Assembly: GCF_009765975.1 (NCBI RefSeq)
Contig: NZ_LMUJ01000065.1
Coordinates: 21,185-85,184 of the forward strand
DNA length: 64,000 bases
Direction: 5' to 3'
DNA from: Acidisphaera sp. S103
Lineage (GTDB): Bacteria; Pseudomonadota; Alphaproteobacteria; Acetobacterales; Acetobacteraceae
The stretch's first letter is position 1, and every line of letters starts with the position of its first letter. The notes under the pieces are model-generated. The model made no database searches. It had not been told where the DNA came from and worked only from the letters and a program-made list of their open reading frames with translations. Below, piece after piece: positions 17,561 to 26,761 of this stretch. A program made the translations under genes and the position numbers.

Positions 17561-18820
17561 ATGCGAATCCTCACTCCGCTTCGGGATCCGTCTGTTGCGC
17601 TGCTCTGGGGCGGTCTCTCCTTCTCGGCGATTGGGGACCAGATCTATGCCGTGGCGCTGACCTGGATCGCTGTCGGCGTCCTTGGTGCTGCGACCGGCTA
17701 TCTTTCTGCTCTCGGTGCCGGATGCGTGCTTGCGACCGCACTGGTCGCCGGGCGCTGGGCGGATGCGTGGAGCGAGCGCGTTGCCATGATCGGTGCCGAT
17801 CTCTTGCGCGCCCTGGCGCTGATTGCCTTCGTGCTCGATTGGAGTATTCGGGGCCAGCCCACCACGGCGGTGCTAGTACTTGCGACCGTCGTGCTTGCCA
17901 TCGGGCATGCGGTATTTCGCCCGGCTCTGCAGGGCCTCTTGCCATCTCTAGTGAGCGATCCTGTACGTCTGCCTGCCGCGAACGCCCTGCTTGATAGCAC
18001 TGCTCGCATCGCCCGCTTACTTGGGCCCGGACTCGTTACTATTTTCGTGGCCTGGGTGCCCACCAGGCACTTTCTATCTCTGGATGCGGCAAGCTTCCTA
18101 CTCTCGGCCGCCTCGCTTCTCCTGATCGGCCAGATGCGTCCATCCTACCGGTCCCGTGACGACGGGCCGCCACGGAACGTCCTCGCCTCCGCGCTTCACG
18201 GTTTTCGGGCGGTTGCCGGACACCCTCTGCTGCGTATGCACCTGCAGGTCACCGGAATCATCAACGGGGTTTGGTACGCGGTCATATTTCTAGGCCTTCC
18301 GCTCGCCATCGCACGGAATGTGCCAGGCAATCTGGGGCTCGGCGGGTATGGCCTCGTCATATCGGCCTATGGCTGCACGAACCTCGCCTCGACCCTGATC
18401 ATCGGCAACCGGAAAATGCCCCGCAACCCCGGCCCAATCATGTTTGCAGGCCATGTCGTTCTCGGCGCTGGATTTCTGATGATGGCGCTGGCGGCGATTG
18501 CGTCCTTGCCGCCAGCAATGACGGTTGCGGCTTTTGCCGCAGGCGCGGCAGTCGGTGCCGTCGGGGGACCGATGCATGACATCCCCGTGGCCGTGCTCCG
18601 CCAGACTGAGCTGCCGAGAGCCGACATTCCAGCGGCAACACGGGCCTATCTCATCGCGACGAATGGCGGGGTCCTCGTCACGATGCTGCTTGCTCCCTCG
18701 CTCTACGCCGTTCTTCCGGTGGCTTGCGTTATCGCTTTCTGCGGTCTGGTCACCATTGGTATCGGCGTCGCGGGCATCGTGCGATTCGCGGCCTCACCGG
18801 TTCGCACCGATCCCCTTTGA
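17561..18820 (+). CDS. MFS transporter
   Basis: 419 residues with about 12 membrane segments and MFS_3-like features: RDPSVALLWGGLSFSAIGDQIYAVAL at the N-terminus, GRWADAWSERVAMIGADLLRA in loop 2-3, and the helix-4 region AVFRPALQGLLPSLV. Related proteins include the enterobactin exporter EntS and macrolide exporters. It stands alone between the metY fragment and the decayed hipA locus, so its substrate cannot be inferred. ATG at 17561 is the only sensible start. Confidence 0.85.
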   Translation: MRILTPLRDPSVALLWGGLSFSAIGDQIYAVALTWIAVGVLGAATGYLSALGAGCVLATALVAGRWADAWSERVAMIGADLLRALALIAFVLDWSIRGQPTTAVLVLATVVLAIGHAVFRPALQGLLPSLVSDPVRLPAANALLDSTARIARLLGPGLVTIFVAWVPTRHFLSLDAASFLLSAASLLLIGQMRPSYRSRDDGPPRNVLASALHGFRAVAGHPLLRMHLQVTGIINGVWYAVIFLGLPLAIARNVPGNLGLGGYGLVISAYGCTNLASTLIIGNRKMPRNPGPIMFAGHVVLGAGFLMMALAAIASLPPAMTVAAFAAGAAVGAVGGPMHDIPVAVLRQTELPRADIPAATRAYLIATNGGVLVTMLLAPSLYAVLPVACVIAFCGLVTIGIGVAGIVRFAASPVRTDPL

Positions 18821-18888
18821 TCGATTTGCGAGATATTGGCACGCGCCCAACTGCGATTGGGCGAGCGACCGCGGGTTGATCAACGAAG

Positions 18889-19200
18889 CTACCAGCCTTC
18901 GCCAAGTCGGCTCGCTATGTCCCGCTGGGAGAGCACCTCCCTGCAAGTTTGCCATCCGCTTTGCCAGTCTCGTTCCGCCGTCGACAAGGAGACGCCGGTC
19001 GCGGTGTTACCCCATCGCGCGTCGAATGCATTGGCCCGCTGCCGCCCCTCGACGAATTTCCGCAGATCTCGCTCGAGGCCGTGCTCGTCGTCGATCCAGT
19101 CGTCCGATAGGACGTCCGGCAACTGCCCGAAGATATCGAATTTGTCTTTCATGCGCGCTGAAAGCTTGTCGTAGATGTCCTCGTCACGGCTGTCCGGAAC
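18889..19200 (-). pseudogene. C-terminal tail of a large helicase, fragment
   Basis: The frame DSRDEDIYDKLSARMKDK, FDIFGQLPDVLSDDWIDD and RRQANAF-like RQRANAFDARWGN, ending SQRDIASRLGEGW, resembles the segment after the second RecA lobe of very large SNF2-type helicases from defence loci. No helicase motif is present, and the upstream sequence belongs to the hipA frame. I read it as a leftover from another defence gene. Recalled similarity only. Confidence 0.45.
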
Positions 19201-20680
19201 TCACCAATATGCCGTTACGAAAGAACTCCATCCGCGGCGATGTCGTCCATGCGTCTCGCACGCGGGCGGGCATGCCAGGGACATTGTCGAGTTGTCCGGA
19301 GTCTTTGCGGTAGAGCGCGATGCCGCGGCCAACCTTACGGACGTTGTGAGTATCGGGGCTAAATTCCACGCCGAGTTCGGCAAGCCTCTCAACCGGGTCG
19401 CCGCCGGACGAGCGCGAGGGGCGCACCAAGCGGCTCTCCGGCAGCTCAGAGACTGCTGGCGGGGAATAGACGCGGTGCCACCAGTTCGTCAGCGTTGCCC
19501 GGTCCTTGCTCGGCACATCGTGGGCATCGAGGGCCTCCCGCACCGTGGCTAGCCCGTCTACGATTCCCTCGTAGATATCCAGTGCGTCGTTACGAGCCAT
19601 TCCGAACGCTGGGTAGGCCGCGAAGGCGACCAACGGATCCGGCGTAGGAAGAATGTGCTCAGCAGGTGCCAGGACGAGACGCTGCGAGCGGTTCACCGTA
19701 ACGTCGAATGCCGGTGACAGGCGCCATTGGCGGCCCTCTCTGAGGAAACCGTGATTGCGCAGATGGTCATCGGTGTTGTGGATAAAGCAGTTGAATAGCA
19801 GGCGGCGGAATAGTTCAGCCTCGCAAGGAACGACAGCGTGCTGCCGGGCTTTAGTGGCCAGGGACGCCTAAGTTTCGTTCGTGGCGTATTCGGTATTGGT
19901 GACGCCCATCATCGTGGCCGCGCTCGAATAGCCAAGCCTCTCGCCGTTCCCCGGCCGGTCGAACCGGCTGACGAGCAGGACCGACCGGCTGCCAATGGAA
20001 ACGACCTCGTGTGCGGGCACCTCAATGCCGCAGGCGCGCGCAAGCGTGAGGCAAGTTGCTTCCACCCGCGGTTCATCAAACGCGTCGCCCTGAGATCGGA
20101 ACTTGGCGATCAAGGGAAGGCCATCGCGCCAGATGGTCGCCTTGGGGCGAGCTCCACCGATATCGCTGCCCGCCCGCACGAGCTGCGCAAGGTGATGAGC
20201 TGTGGCCGTCCCGGCTTCCACCGCCTCCACGGCCGCCTGCAGTGTCTCAAGGGTGTCTCCTCGCTCGGGATGGTCATCACTTGTTGGCCCCGGGGGTCCA
20301 TCGCTCAGGCAGCATATCGGGGGATGGACCGAACCGAAGCTCACCCGTCCTCTCGTTCCCTGTCGCCGCAAGGAACTCTCCGTCCCCGAAGTGCTGTTTG
20401 GGGAATGCTGCTGTCAGGATGGAGCGCCCCCAGCCGTCCGGCGCGGCATCGAGGAATGGCAGCGGAACCTCGGTCTTTGTGCTTGGATCGCTTCGAAACG
20501 CACCTCGTCTCAGCGGCAAGTGGATTGGATCGATCTCACCACCGTTGGCATCGAGCCACGACTGTGCATAGCGAAAGGTGGAACTCCGGATGCGCCCTGC
20601 GCCCTCGAATGTTAACCCCCCCTATCGGTACGGTGGCCCCATGCCGCTGGGCGAAGACGATGAGACGATCGAGACGACCG
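19184..20680 (-). pseudogene. hipA: hipA-like serine/threonine kinase toxin, inactivated
   Basis: HipA kinases phosphorylate glutamyl-tRNA synthetase and cause growth arrest (family knowledge). Parts in order on the minus strand: N-lobe start IVFAQRHGATVPIG, a frameshift at a run of seven G (20616-20622), then LTFEGAGRIRSSTFRYAQ, FLDAAPDGWGRSIL and ERTGELRFGP; a second frameshift near 20285; then SDIGGARPKATIWRDG, LLVSRFDRPGNGERLGY; an in-frame TAG at about 19868; then LFNCFIHNTDDHLRNHGF and WRLSPAFDV, the catalytic and DFG-like end. An unrecognised ~100-residue tail runs on in frame to 19184. Three lesions make it non-functional as read. Confidence 0.85.
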
Positions 20681-21007
20681 TTAGAAGTTTTCCACATCAC
20701 TCACCCCCGATCTCGAACTCCGGCGCCGCCCCGTCTCCAGTTCGAGGTCCGCCCCGATAGGGTCCGCATCCAGGATGGAACCTAGGCGATCTGAGTAGCC
20801 GAAGATGGCTAGGGTCTTCAGCAAACATCCCACACTTACGCCGGTATCCCCGGATTCCAAGGCGGCGTAGGTCTTGCGCGTAACGCCCGCGCGCTGGGCC
20901 ATCTCCGCCTGAGACCAGTTGCGCCGCAGGCGCGCCGCCCGGACGCGGCGGCCTAATGTGGCCATCACGTCCGCGTCCGCAGGCAAAAGAGAAACCCGCT
21001 TTCTCAT
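20681..21007 (-). CDS. XRE-family regulator, HipB-like
   Basis: 108 residues with a Cro/C1 helix-turn-helix: LGRRVRAARLRRNWSQAEMAQRAGVTRKTYAALESGDTGVSVGCLLKTLAIFGY (about 17-70), the layout of HipB antitoxins. It lies directly upstream of and in the same direction as the broken hipA. An intact repressor may persist after loss of its toxin. The last 35 residues are basic and polar without known motif. Confidence 0.85.
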   Translation of the reverse strand: MRKRVSLLPADADVMATLGRRVRAARLRRNWSQAEMAQRAGVTRKTYAALESGDTGVSVGCLLKTLAIFGYSDRLGSILDADPIGADLELETGRRRSSRSGVSDVENF

Positions 21008-21686
21008 GCCTGAACAATAGGGGTGGATGTCCCATTTAACAATCCTAAAAGGCTTCTATGGTTATAAAATGGGTCAAAATGTAGCCCGGACCGATCCGCT
21101 TTCTGACGTCCGGATAGCCCTTGGACATCTCTGGACACGAACCAGGCGAACCCTTGGCCTTCTGGCTGCCAACCATGGCTGACGGTCGCTCCTTGAGTGG
21201 GCAATCCGTTCCAGGAATACAGATTGCAGGGACCGACCTTCACTCGTCGTTACGCAGTCGATGATTGGCGTGTGCCAAACTCAGCGGCGGCAGCTGCCAC
21301 AACGGCACCAAATTCTCGCGTCGCCTGCAGGCCGACGGCTTCAAAGGCAGCCTGCGGTGCCGGTGGTCATCGAGTGGCAACCCGGCGTCGGCATCTGAGA
21401 AAGCTGGCCGGGCACGAACCGGCGCACTGCCGCCCGCCCGAAAGCTGAGGGTATTGGGTCAGTTTGAGTTTTCGATATCGACCCCAAGTCCGTCTCAGGG
21501 AGGTCCGCTGCTCCGTTCCAAGGGCGGACATATTGGAGCGCACGGTAGAGATAGCATCGCGTCCGAAGCCGACTTTCAAACCAGATTTCCGCACCGCTTA
21601 AGCCGTTGATTTCCAATGATGGGGAAGCGTTACAAAATCCCTGACTCATTCGCGGTCCAGAGCCATCTTATCCGGCAGGAGGTTTC
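21008..21686 (+). pseudogene. Gene-poor stretch with ISL3-like transposase remnant
   Basis: Around 21290-21450 two plus frames, joined by a shift near 21358, read RRLQADGFKGSLR, then VATRRRHLRKLAGHE and later PPARKL. This resembles the helical linker of ISL3-family transposases (RELR..GF.GSLRVV.EW..RRR). No DDE core follows. The rest holds no gene I can support. Confidence 0.4.
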
Positions 21687-22136
21687 ATGTATTGTTCAGG
21701 TATGGCCAAAATCAGATTGATGACCGCCGACGATATCGACTCCTCGCAAGGGCTGCTGTCACAGCTCGGCTATCCTCTGGAAAGCAGCGAACTCCGACGA
21801 CGATACGATGCCGTGGCAAGGTGCCGCGACCATGCTCTCTTCGTCGCGGAAGACGACGGGCGCGTTGTTGCGCTGTGCCATGTGTATGCGCGTCCTGCTT
21901 TGGATAAACCTCCCGAGGCAATTGTGCAGGCGCTTGTCGTCGATACCGCTGCTCGCAGCACTGGTGTGGGAAAAGGCATGATGGTGACGGCCGAAACATG
22001 GGCCAGGAATTTTGGTTTTAAGTCTGTCGCACTCGGATCAAGCGTAACGCGCTCGGACGCGCATGCATTCTACGAGGCCATCGGTTATGAGCGAACGGCA
22101 ACCTCTCACCTGTTCAGGAAGGATATCCAAGCGTGA
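21687..22136 (+). CDS. GNAT-family N-acetyltransferase
   Basis: 149 residues. A clean start at 21687 behind AGGAGGTTTC. The fold is clear: RLMTADDIDSSQGLLSQLGYP, IVQALVVDTAARSTGVGKGMMVTAETWA (with the R/Q-x-x-G-x-G/A acetyl-CoA motif as RSTGVG) and the ending AFYEAIGYERTATSHLFRKDI. The Q-R-x-x-G first residue is altered but the pyrophosphate loop is kept. Single gene; acceptor unknown. Confidence 0.88.
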   Translation: MYCSGMAKIRLMTADDIDSSQGLLSQLGYPLESSELRRRYDAVARCRDHALFVAEDDGRVVALCHVYARPALDKPPEAIVQALVVDTAARSTGVGKGMMVTAETWARNFGFKSVALGSSVTRSDAHAFYEAIGYERTATSHLFRKDIQA

Positions 22137-22223
22137 ATAGGACAATAGCGGAAATTCAAACTGGCCCATTACCAAGCTGAGCCATCCGATGACGACGCAG
22201 CGCGAAATAGGTAAGCTGGCGAC

Positions 22224-22517
22224 ATGCCAATTACCCGCCCGGATTTTATGATCAGAACGCTACGCCTGATCCTCCGACCCTGGCAGGAACGCGATCTTCC
22301 ATTTTTCGCGAAGCAGAATGCCGACCCTAACGGCCAATGTCAGAGTGAGGATTGGGCAAACATGTTTCCTGGACCACCTGATCCTTCACAGGATCGATGG
22401 GAAATGGCTCGTCACTTCGAAGGGCCTCCACGTCGAACAGATCCTGCCACCGGGGTCCTAGTCCTGAATGGGCGCGGCCGGAACCTGCCGCCCGTCTCCC
22501 ACGGCATGCCAGACTGA
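22224..22517 (+). pseudogene. Truncated GNAT acetyltransferase
   Basis: The first ~40 residues (IRTLRLILRPWQERDLPFFAKQNADP) match the beginning of RimJ-type GNAT enzymes. After that the sequence turns into Pro/Arg-rich text with no acetyl-CoA motif and stops at 97 residues. The normal length is ~170. Probably a 5' remnant. Confidence 0.6.
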
Positions 22518-22653
22518 CGGTCAGTAGGCTGCGCAGGCGGAGACGAGGATAGCGGCTGCTGGGTCGAACGCCGCTCTCGCAGGGTGACCCCCGCGCAGGC
22601 AGGGGACGAGACACGCTTGACGCCACCACGGCGTCACGCCGTCAATAGTCCTG
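22518..22653. other. Intergenic
   Basis: Nothing recognised between the GNAT remnant and the end of the next minus-strand gene. Confidence 0.3.
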
Positions 22654-22986
22654 TCAAACCCAACGAACGTAACGGTCCCAGAGAGCTGCCCCGCGCTTCG
22701 CTTCGGATTCGGTTCGCACGTTCTTGCGCCGACCCTGGAGTTCTGGGGCGTCATCGGCATCTAGGATGCGTAGTCGAACGGGATCGATCCAAACCCTGAT
22801 GGGCTGACCGCCTTGGTTCCGGACTAGAACGGCTGCTATCTCGTCGTGGTGGGGGGCATCGGGGGCGAGGCGGTAGTAGTTCTGCAGCTCCCCCATCGTG
22901 ACAGCCAAACCGGCACCATCAGCCCAATCTGCCACGCTTGATATGTCGATGTCGCGGCCTCGTCCCATGCCGTTCCGCCTTGTCAT
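22654..22986 (-). CDS. Hypothetical protein
   Basis: 110 residues from the ATG at 22986 (MTRRNGMGRG); the frame is open to 23034, which would overlap the upstream gene by 41 bases. It contains IDISSVADWADGAGLAVTMG and IRVWIDPVRLRILDADDAPEL, a compact mixed fold. No family recognised. Forms a probable operon with the next entry. Confidence 0.5.
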   Translation of the reverse strand: MTRRNGMGRGRDIDISSVADWADGAGLAVTMGELQNYYRLAPDAPHHDEIAAVLVRNQGGQPIRVWIDPVRLRILDADDAPELQGRRKNVRTESEAKRGAALWDRYVRWV

Positions 22987-22993
22987 CCTGGCT

Positions 22994-23329
22994 TCAGGCG
23001 TCTGCAGCTCTCTCGCTAGAATCTCCACTTCCACCTCCTGCTTCCGTGGCTTGGGACTTCCTTGCGGCCAGACTTGCGGATCGTTTGCATATGATATCCG
23101 CTTCGTCCGGGCGTCGCATGCCCCAGCTGATGCCGCGCCTTACGGATGTCCAATATACCTCACGTTCTGTCCAAAAGCCGTAAGCATCTTGGCCACTCAT
23201 CGCTGTGAACCACTCGGTCATCGTACAGGGACCATCCATCAGGGACGGATCGAAAATTTCGAGCCTCACGCAGTCGGTGCCGCGACCGACCAGCATGCCT
23301 GGTGCCACATGGAAGTCCCATGGATACAA
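22994..23329 (-). CDS. Hypothetical protein
   Basis: 111 residues, Trp/Tyr-rich at the N-terminus (MYPWDFHVAPGMLVGRG, MTEWFTAMSGQDAYGFWTE, REVYWTSVRRGISWG), with a Ser/Gly-rich end. Composition is unlike a random antisense frame. No known motif, no membrane segment. It precedes another small minus-strand gene by seven bases or overlaps it, depending on the start used. Confidence 0.45.
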   Translation of the reverse strand: MYPWDFHVAPGMLVGRGTDCVRLEIFDPSLMDGPCTMTEWFTAMSGQDAYGFWTEREVYWTSVRRGISWGMRRPDEADIICKRSASLAARKSQATEAGGGSGDSSERAADA

Positions 23330-23868
23330 GTCATCGGCGCGGCCTACGCCGGTTCAGAGCGGTGTCTTGCTTTTGTCGAACTGCCCTAGGAGAAATGCTC
23401 ACGCCTTCAACATTACCAGCCCCCTACCGTCGAGCGCGACACGTCAGTTCCGCGCGCGCCTCGCAGCCGCCGTTTAGCCAACCCCAGGGAATTTCCAGTT
23501 GGCCTAGTTCATGCCAAAGCTCATCCGATTTTGTTGCGGTTACCGCGCCAACCGCAACCGGCCCTTCGCGAACGACTCTTGCGCGTCGGGGCGCCCATCG
23601 TTGCGAGCCGCCACAGCGACAGGGGGTTAACAGCGACGCGACTGTGACCATGCACGACGAAGGTAACGATGCAGCGATCCGGACAGACATTGGGCCGCTC
23701 GTCTCCCGTCCCGTTGGCGCACGAAAACAAAGCAACCAAGATCGGCCGGGCCATAGCGGCGTTGCCGACGGTGATGTAACGAATTTGGAATGGCCGCTGG
23801 CCTCACGGAAGACTCTCCGGCCCCGCTACGCTATACTCGGTTACCGCACCACCCAGGGAGCGAATGAG
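23330..23868. other. No recognised gene
   Basis: Open frames run through it but have no homology I recognise and biased Arg/Ser/Pro composition. TATACT at 23832-23837 could be a -10 box for the small gene that follows. Confidence 0.35.
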
Positions 23869-24141
23869 ATGGCGATGGCAACTCAGAGCGAGGGCATCCA
23901 AGACTTGTTGGCCGACATGATGGTCGTGAAAGGCATCGCGGCATTCCTCATCAAGAAATTGCCTAAAGGCGAACGTGAGGGAGCAATCGAACAGGCGCTA
24001 TCCCTTGTCCGCGGCGAGGTTGAATCACGGCGCGATCTTCTCGCGATGTCGAACGCGCAGGACGGTCAACGCTGGATAGATCGCGTTCAGCGGCAAGTCG
24101 CTCTTTTTGAGGATCACGTACGAGCTGCTGACGAAATTTGA
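23869..24141 (+). CDS. Small helical hypothetical protein
   Basis: 90 residues from the ATG at 23869, preceded by CAGGGAGCGAATGAG; the open frame continues upstream but without coding character. Mostly helix: IQDLLADMMVVKGIAAFLIKKLP, EGAIEQALSLVRGEVESRRD and WIDRVQRQVALFEDHVRAADE. No family recognised; might be a small regulatory or scaffold protein. Confidence 0.6.
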   Translation: MAMATQSEGIQDLLADMMVVKGIAAFLIKKLPKGEREGAIEQALSLVRGEVESRRDLLAMSNAQDGQRWIDRVQRQVALFEDHVRAADEI

Positions 24142-24287
24142 TTTCGAGATCCTAAGGTCGTGCAGCAGTCTGGGCTGTTGAAGGCCTAAGGCACGGTGGA
24201 CCTTTCCCCTACTATCGAACCGCACCGAGTACTTTTGACATGTGAGGTTCTGGTTCGTCGCCGACAAAGATGGGTTGCCTACAGCTT

Positions 24288-24313
24288 GCCTGCCTCACGT
24301 AGCTGAGGCAGGC
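24288..24313. terminator. Perfect 10-bp hairpin between convergent genes
   Basis: GCCTGCCTCA and TGAGGCAGGC pair perfectly around a six-base loop, in the 320-bp gap between the small plus-strand gene and crcB. No T-run on either side. A shared bidirectional 3'-end structure is likely. Nothing else was seen in the gap. Confidence 0.5.
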
Positions 24314-24461
24314 GGCACGTCCGGAGTTGTGCAAGATCCCAGCCGAGAACACCGCGACAGGCGCGGCTCCCGGCTCCTGCTGTGCGTTTGAGAGCAGGCT
24401 CGCTTTCATGAAACCGAAGCTGAGTGTCCGACCAGACGTGCCGGTTCGCTGTTCGCATCAG

Positions 24462-24893
24462 TTAGCCCTCTTCCTCGATGGGGAACTGAGCAACCCGTCT
24501 TGCACCGCCGTTGAAGTGCGCCGCGATAAGATGGCCAGCCGCGACAGCCATGATACACAGGATCACCGAGACAAGGATGTTGAGCGATGCGCGGGCCATC
24601 GCGTCGCTGCGCAACAGGTCCAAGGTCTGCAAGCTGAACGATGAAAACGTGGTGTACCCGCCACATAGACCAATCATTACGAACAATCGCATGTTCTCCG
24701 AAACAGGAAATCGGCCATGCGCCAAGGTCAGGGTGCCGAAGAAGCCAATGATAAACGAGCCGGTGACGTTGATTGCGATGGTGCCCCAGGGCAACTCGCG
24801 ACTGATTGATAAAGCCAGCACGGAGATGACGTAGCGGGCCAAAGTACCGAAGGCTCCGCCAATCATGACGACAAGACAGGTGGTGAAAGACAC
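24462..24893 (-). CDS. crcB: Fluoride channel CrcB/Fluc
   Basis: Inner-membrane fluoride exporter that works as a dual-topology dimer and protects enzymes such as enolase. 143 residues with four hydrophobic segments. Diagnostic motifs: [30 protein letters not shown] and the phenylalanine-box region [20 protein letters not shown]. The start is GTG at 24893 behind AAAGGAG. It lies downstream of a fluoride riboswitch, so it should be turned on by fluoride. The tail after helix 4 ([13 protein letters not shown]) is slightly longer than usual. Confidence 0.95.
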   Translation of the reverse strand: MSFTTCLVVMIGGAFGTLARYVISVLALSISRELPWGTIAINVTGSFIIGFFGTLTLAHGRFPVSENMRLFVMIGLCGGYTTFSSFSLQTLDLLRSDAMARASLNILVSVILCIMAVAAGHLIAAHFNGGARRVAQFPIEEEG

Positions 24894-24920
24894 GCGCGCT
24901 CCTTTGATTGGGCGGGCGTG

Positions 24921-24943
24921 AAAAGCCCGCCTGGGCGGCGGGC
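24921..24943 (-). terminator. Riboswitch-controlled terminator
   Basis: On the minus strand AGCCCGCC, a short loop and GGCGGGC are followed by TTTT, about 28 bases before the crcB start. Together with the aptamer just upstream this is a transcription on/off switch: the terminator forms unless fluoride stabilises the aptamer. Confidence 0.75.
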
Positions 24944-24975
24944 TGCTGCGGACGCACCCCTACCGCCATGGTTGC

Positions 24976-25024
24976 GGTAGGAGTCATCAGCCCTTGCGGG
25001 CGGTTTCGGGGAACTCCATCCCCA
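24976..25024 (-). promoter_or_regulatory. Fluoride (crcB) riboswitch aptamer
   Basis: On the minus strand the order GGGGATGGAGTTCCCC, then GAAACCGCCCGC, then GGGCTGATGACTCCTACC reproduces the crcB-motif consensus (G-AUGG-GUUC stem-loop, ACCGC, CUGAUGAC-CC). It is followed by a terminator and crcB, which confirms the assignment. Confidence 0.92.
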
Positions 25025-25595
25025 TCAGCACCGGATTAGCGGGCTGTCCTGGGTTTGGCAACCTTTGCTGTGACGACAGCCACCTAGGACAAATGGCCAG
25101 GAACCGCTGCCCTCGCGAGTACCGGTCCAGCACTGTCGAATTGAGGCGGCAGCACGCCGCGGCCGACAACGGCGGGTCTAGCATTCCTCCGCCAGGAAGA
25201 GAGCGAAGGGTTGGGCAGGATGCTCGCCCCCTCTCTGCGCTTTCCGCTCGTCTCGACGTCAGTCGGAGCCATCCAGTCACCAATGCCGGGAGTGCTCCGC
25301 GCCAGTCGATCTGCGAGAGTAATCGAATTCACGTGCGTGCACGCAGCGATCCGCCCCCGCCTCGACGCCTCCGCCTCATGCAGATAGGTCGTGAACCCAT
25401 CATTGGCCGGTTTTTCGGAATTGAGCAGCATGACTGCGCTAACCTGTCCGCGATGACCTACGCCGTGGGTGCGCGACTGGTTAGCGGATACCTCAAGGGA
25501 TATCGACCGCGCTAACAGCGGTGCTCGTGTTCAGCCGGGCGCGTGACGTCCCTCGCCGCTCAGATTCGAAAGCCAGATATCGGGCCTTATGGATT
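25025..25595. other. No recognised gene
   Basis: Overlapping frames on both strands exist but none shows a family motif. A short AT-poor leader for the riboswitch transcript (minus) must begin within the first part. Confidence 0.35.
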
Positions 25596-25621
25596 GATAA
25601 CGAGACTTAGGTCTTGATATC
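25596..25621. promoter_or_regulatory. Imperfect 26-bp palindrome upstream of the wHTH gene
   Basis: Half-sites GATAACGAGACTT and AGGTCTTGATATC match 10 of 13 as an inverted repeat, centred 60 bases before the start of the HTH-nucleotidyltransferase gene. A plausible autoregulatory operator for that protein. Confidence 0.45.
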
Positions 25622-25668
25622 TGACCATGTGTTGAGATAGGCTCGATTGGAGCGAAGGGAGCCATACG

Positions 25669-26343
25669 ATGGCTAGAGCAACACATCAGAGCGCTCAGAG
25701 GTACCCCCTGACGTCCATCTTCGGCACTGATGCCGGAGTTCGGCTACTGCGCGAATTGGCTCGCCATGGTGGCCAGCTTTCGGCCCCAAATCTCGTTCAT
25801 CGAACCGGCCTCGCCAAGGGGAGCGTCGCGCATGGGCTTGAGGCGCTGGAGGCGACTGGTATTGTCTCAAGGGCAGGAACAGGTCGCAGCATGCTCTATC
25901 GCCTGCGCCCGGACCATCCATTATCTCCCGCGTTGTCTACGCTATTCGAGGCGGAGGAGCGGCGGTTTCAATCCATTCTCGACAGCATTAGGGTCGCAGC
26001 GGAATCTGCTGAGCCTGGATTGGTGGCGCTCTGGGTGTTTGGCAGTGTGGCGCGCGGGAAGGACCGCGCCGACAGCGACCTAGACTTGGCGCTCGTGGCG
26101 GAGCCTGAGGTGTTGCCTCGGCTGAGCGACGCGCTCCGGGACGCACTGGTCGCACCTGCCGAGAGGCTAGGTTTCACTCCTTCGCTGGTGACGCTAGGGA
26201 CCGACGACGTCGTGAGGCTCGCTGCCCAACATGACCCGTGGTGGACCGGTGTCGCCAGAGACGCAATCCCTTTGCTCGATGGGAGCCCCGACGAAGTGGC
26301 GGTTGCGCTTAGGACCGCCGCCGGAAAGGAGGCGGCCGCATGA
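25669..26343 (+). CDS. Winged-helix + MNT nucleotidyltransferase (antitoxin-like)
   Basis: 224 residues. Residues 15-80 form a winged helix (AGVRLLRELARHGGQLSAPNLV, TGLAKGSVAHGLEALEATGIV). Residues ~118-165 form a minimal nucleotidyltransferase with the GSx10DxD motif intact: Gly125-Ser126 and Asp137/Asp139 in WVFGSVARGKDRADSDLDL. MNT antitoxins AMPylate or otherwise neutralise HEPN ribonuclease partners (family knowledge), and the next gene is HEPN-like. ATG at 25669 follows AAGGGAG. Its stop overlaps the next start by four bases (ATGA). Confidence 0.88.
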   Translation: MARATHQSAQRYPLTSIFGTDAGVRLLRELARHGGQLSAPNLVHRTGLAKGSVAHGLEALEATGIVSRAGTGRSMLYRLRPDHPLSPALSTLFEAEERRFQSILDSIRVAAESAEPGLVALWVFGSVARGKDRADSDLDLALVAEPEVLPRLSDALRDALVAPAERLGFTPSLVTLGTDDVVRLAAQHDPWWTGVARDAIPLLDGSPDEVAVALRTAAGKEAAA

Positions 26344-26761
26344 CGAGAACGGGCCGGGCAAAGACTGTCACTGGAACATTCGGGACTGATCGCCTGAAGC
26401 TGGCGCGGTCATTCCTGAAGGCGGCCCGAAGCGAGGTTTTGCTGGCAGAGCCCGAGGATATCGGCAATCCCCCAATGTCCCCAATTGTCAACGCTGCGAT
26501 CGCTTACACGGATGCCCTGACTGCGAAATACGCGGAGCGTGCAACCAACAAGATCATGTCGCGGCCGTGTCTGCCCTACGCGACGCCCTCGGCAATCGTT
26601 TGCCAGGCGCGCAAGAAACCAATCTTCGTCGGATTTTGGGCGTGAAGGACGAGGTCCAGTATGGGACACGCGCCCACTCCATGGATGACGCCCAATCGCT
26701 ATTGGACCGCCTTGAAGCCTTCGCGTCCTGGGCCGAGACTGAAATGGCTCGGCCAAAATGA
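26340..26761 (+). pseudogene. HEPN-like toxin partner, frameshifted
   Basis: First frame: DRLKLARSFLKAARSEVLLAEP, IVNAAIAYTDALTAKYAERATN, stopping early in wrong-frame sequence after about 26551. Second frame: VSALRDALGNRLPGAQETNL, RRILGVKDEVQYGTRAHSMDDAQ and LEAFASWAETEMARPK. Inserting one base after AACAA (near 26551) restores a single ~140-residue all-helical HEPN protein. The K-x-x-VQY segment is as in HEPN partners of MNT. One-base loss as read, so either inactive or a sequencing error. Confidence 0.75.

Noticed and set aside
24406..24987. 193-residue minus ORF overlapping crcB
   Set aside because: Different frame from crcB and crossing the riboswitch terminator; a shadow.
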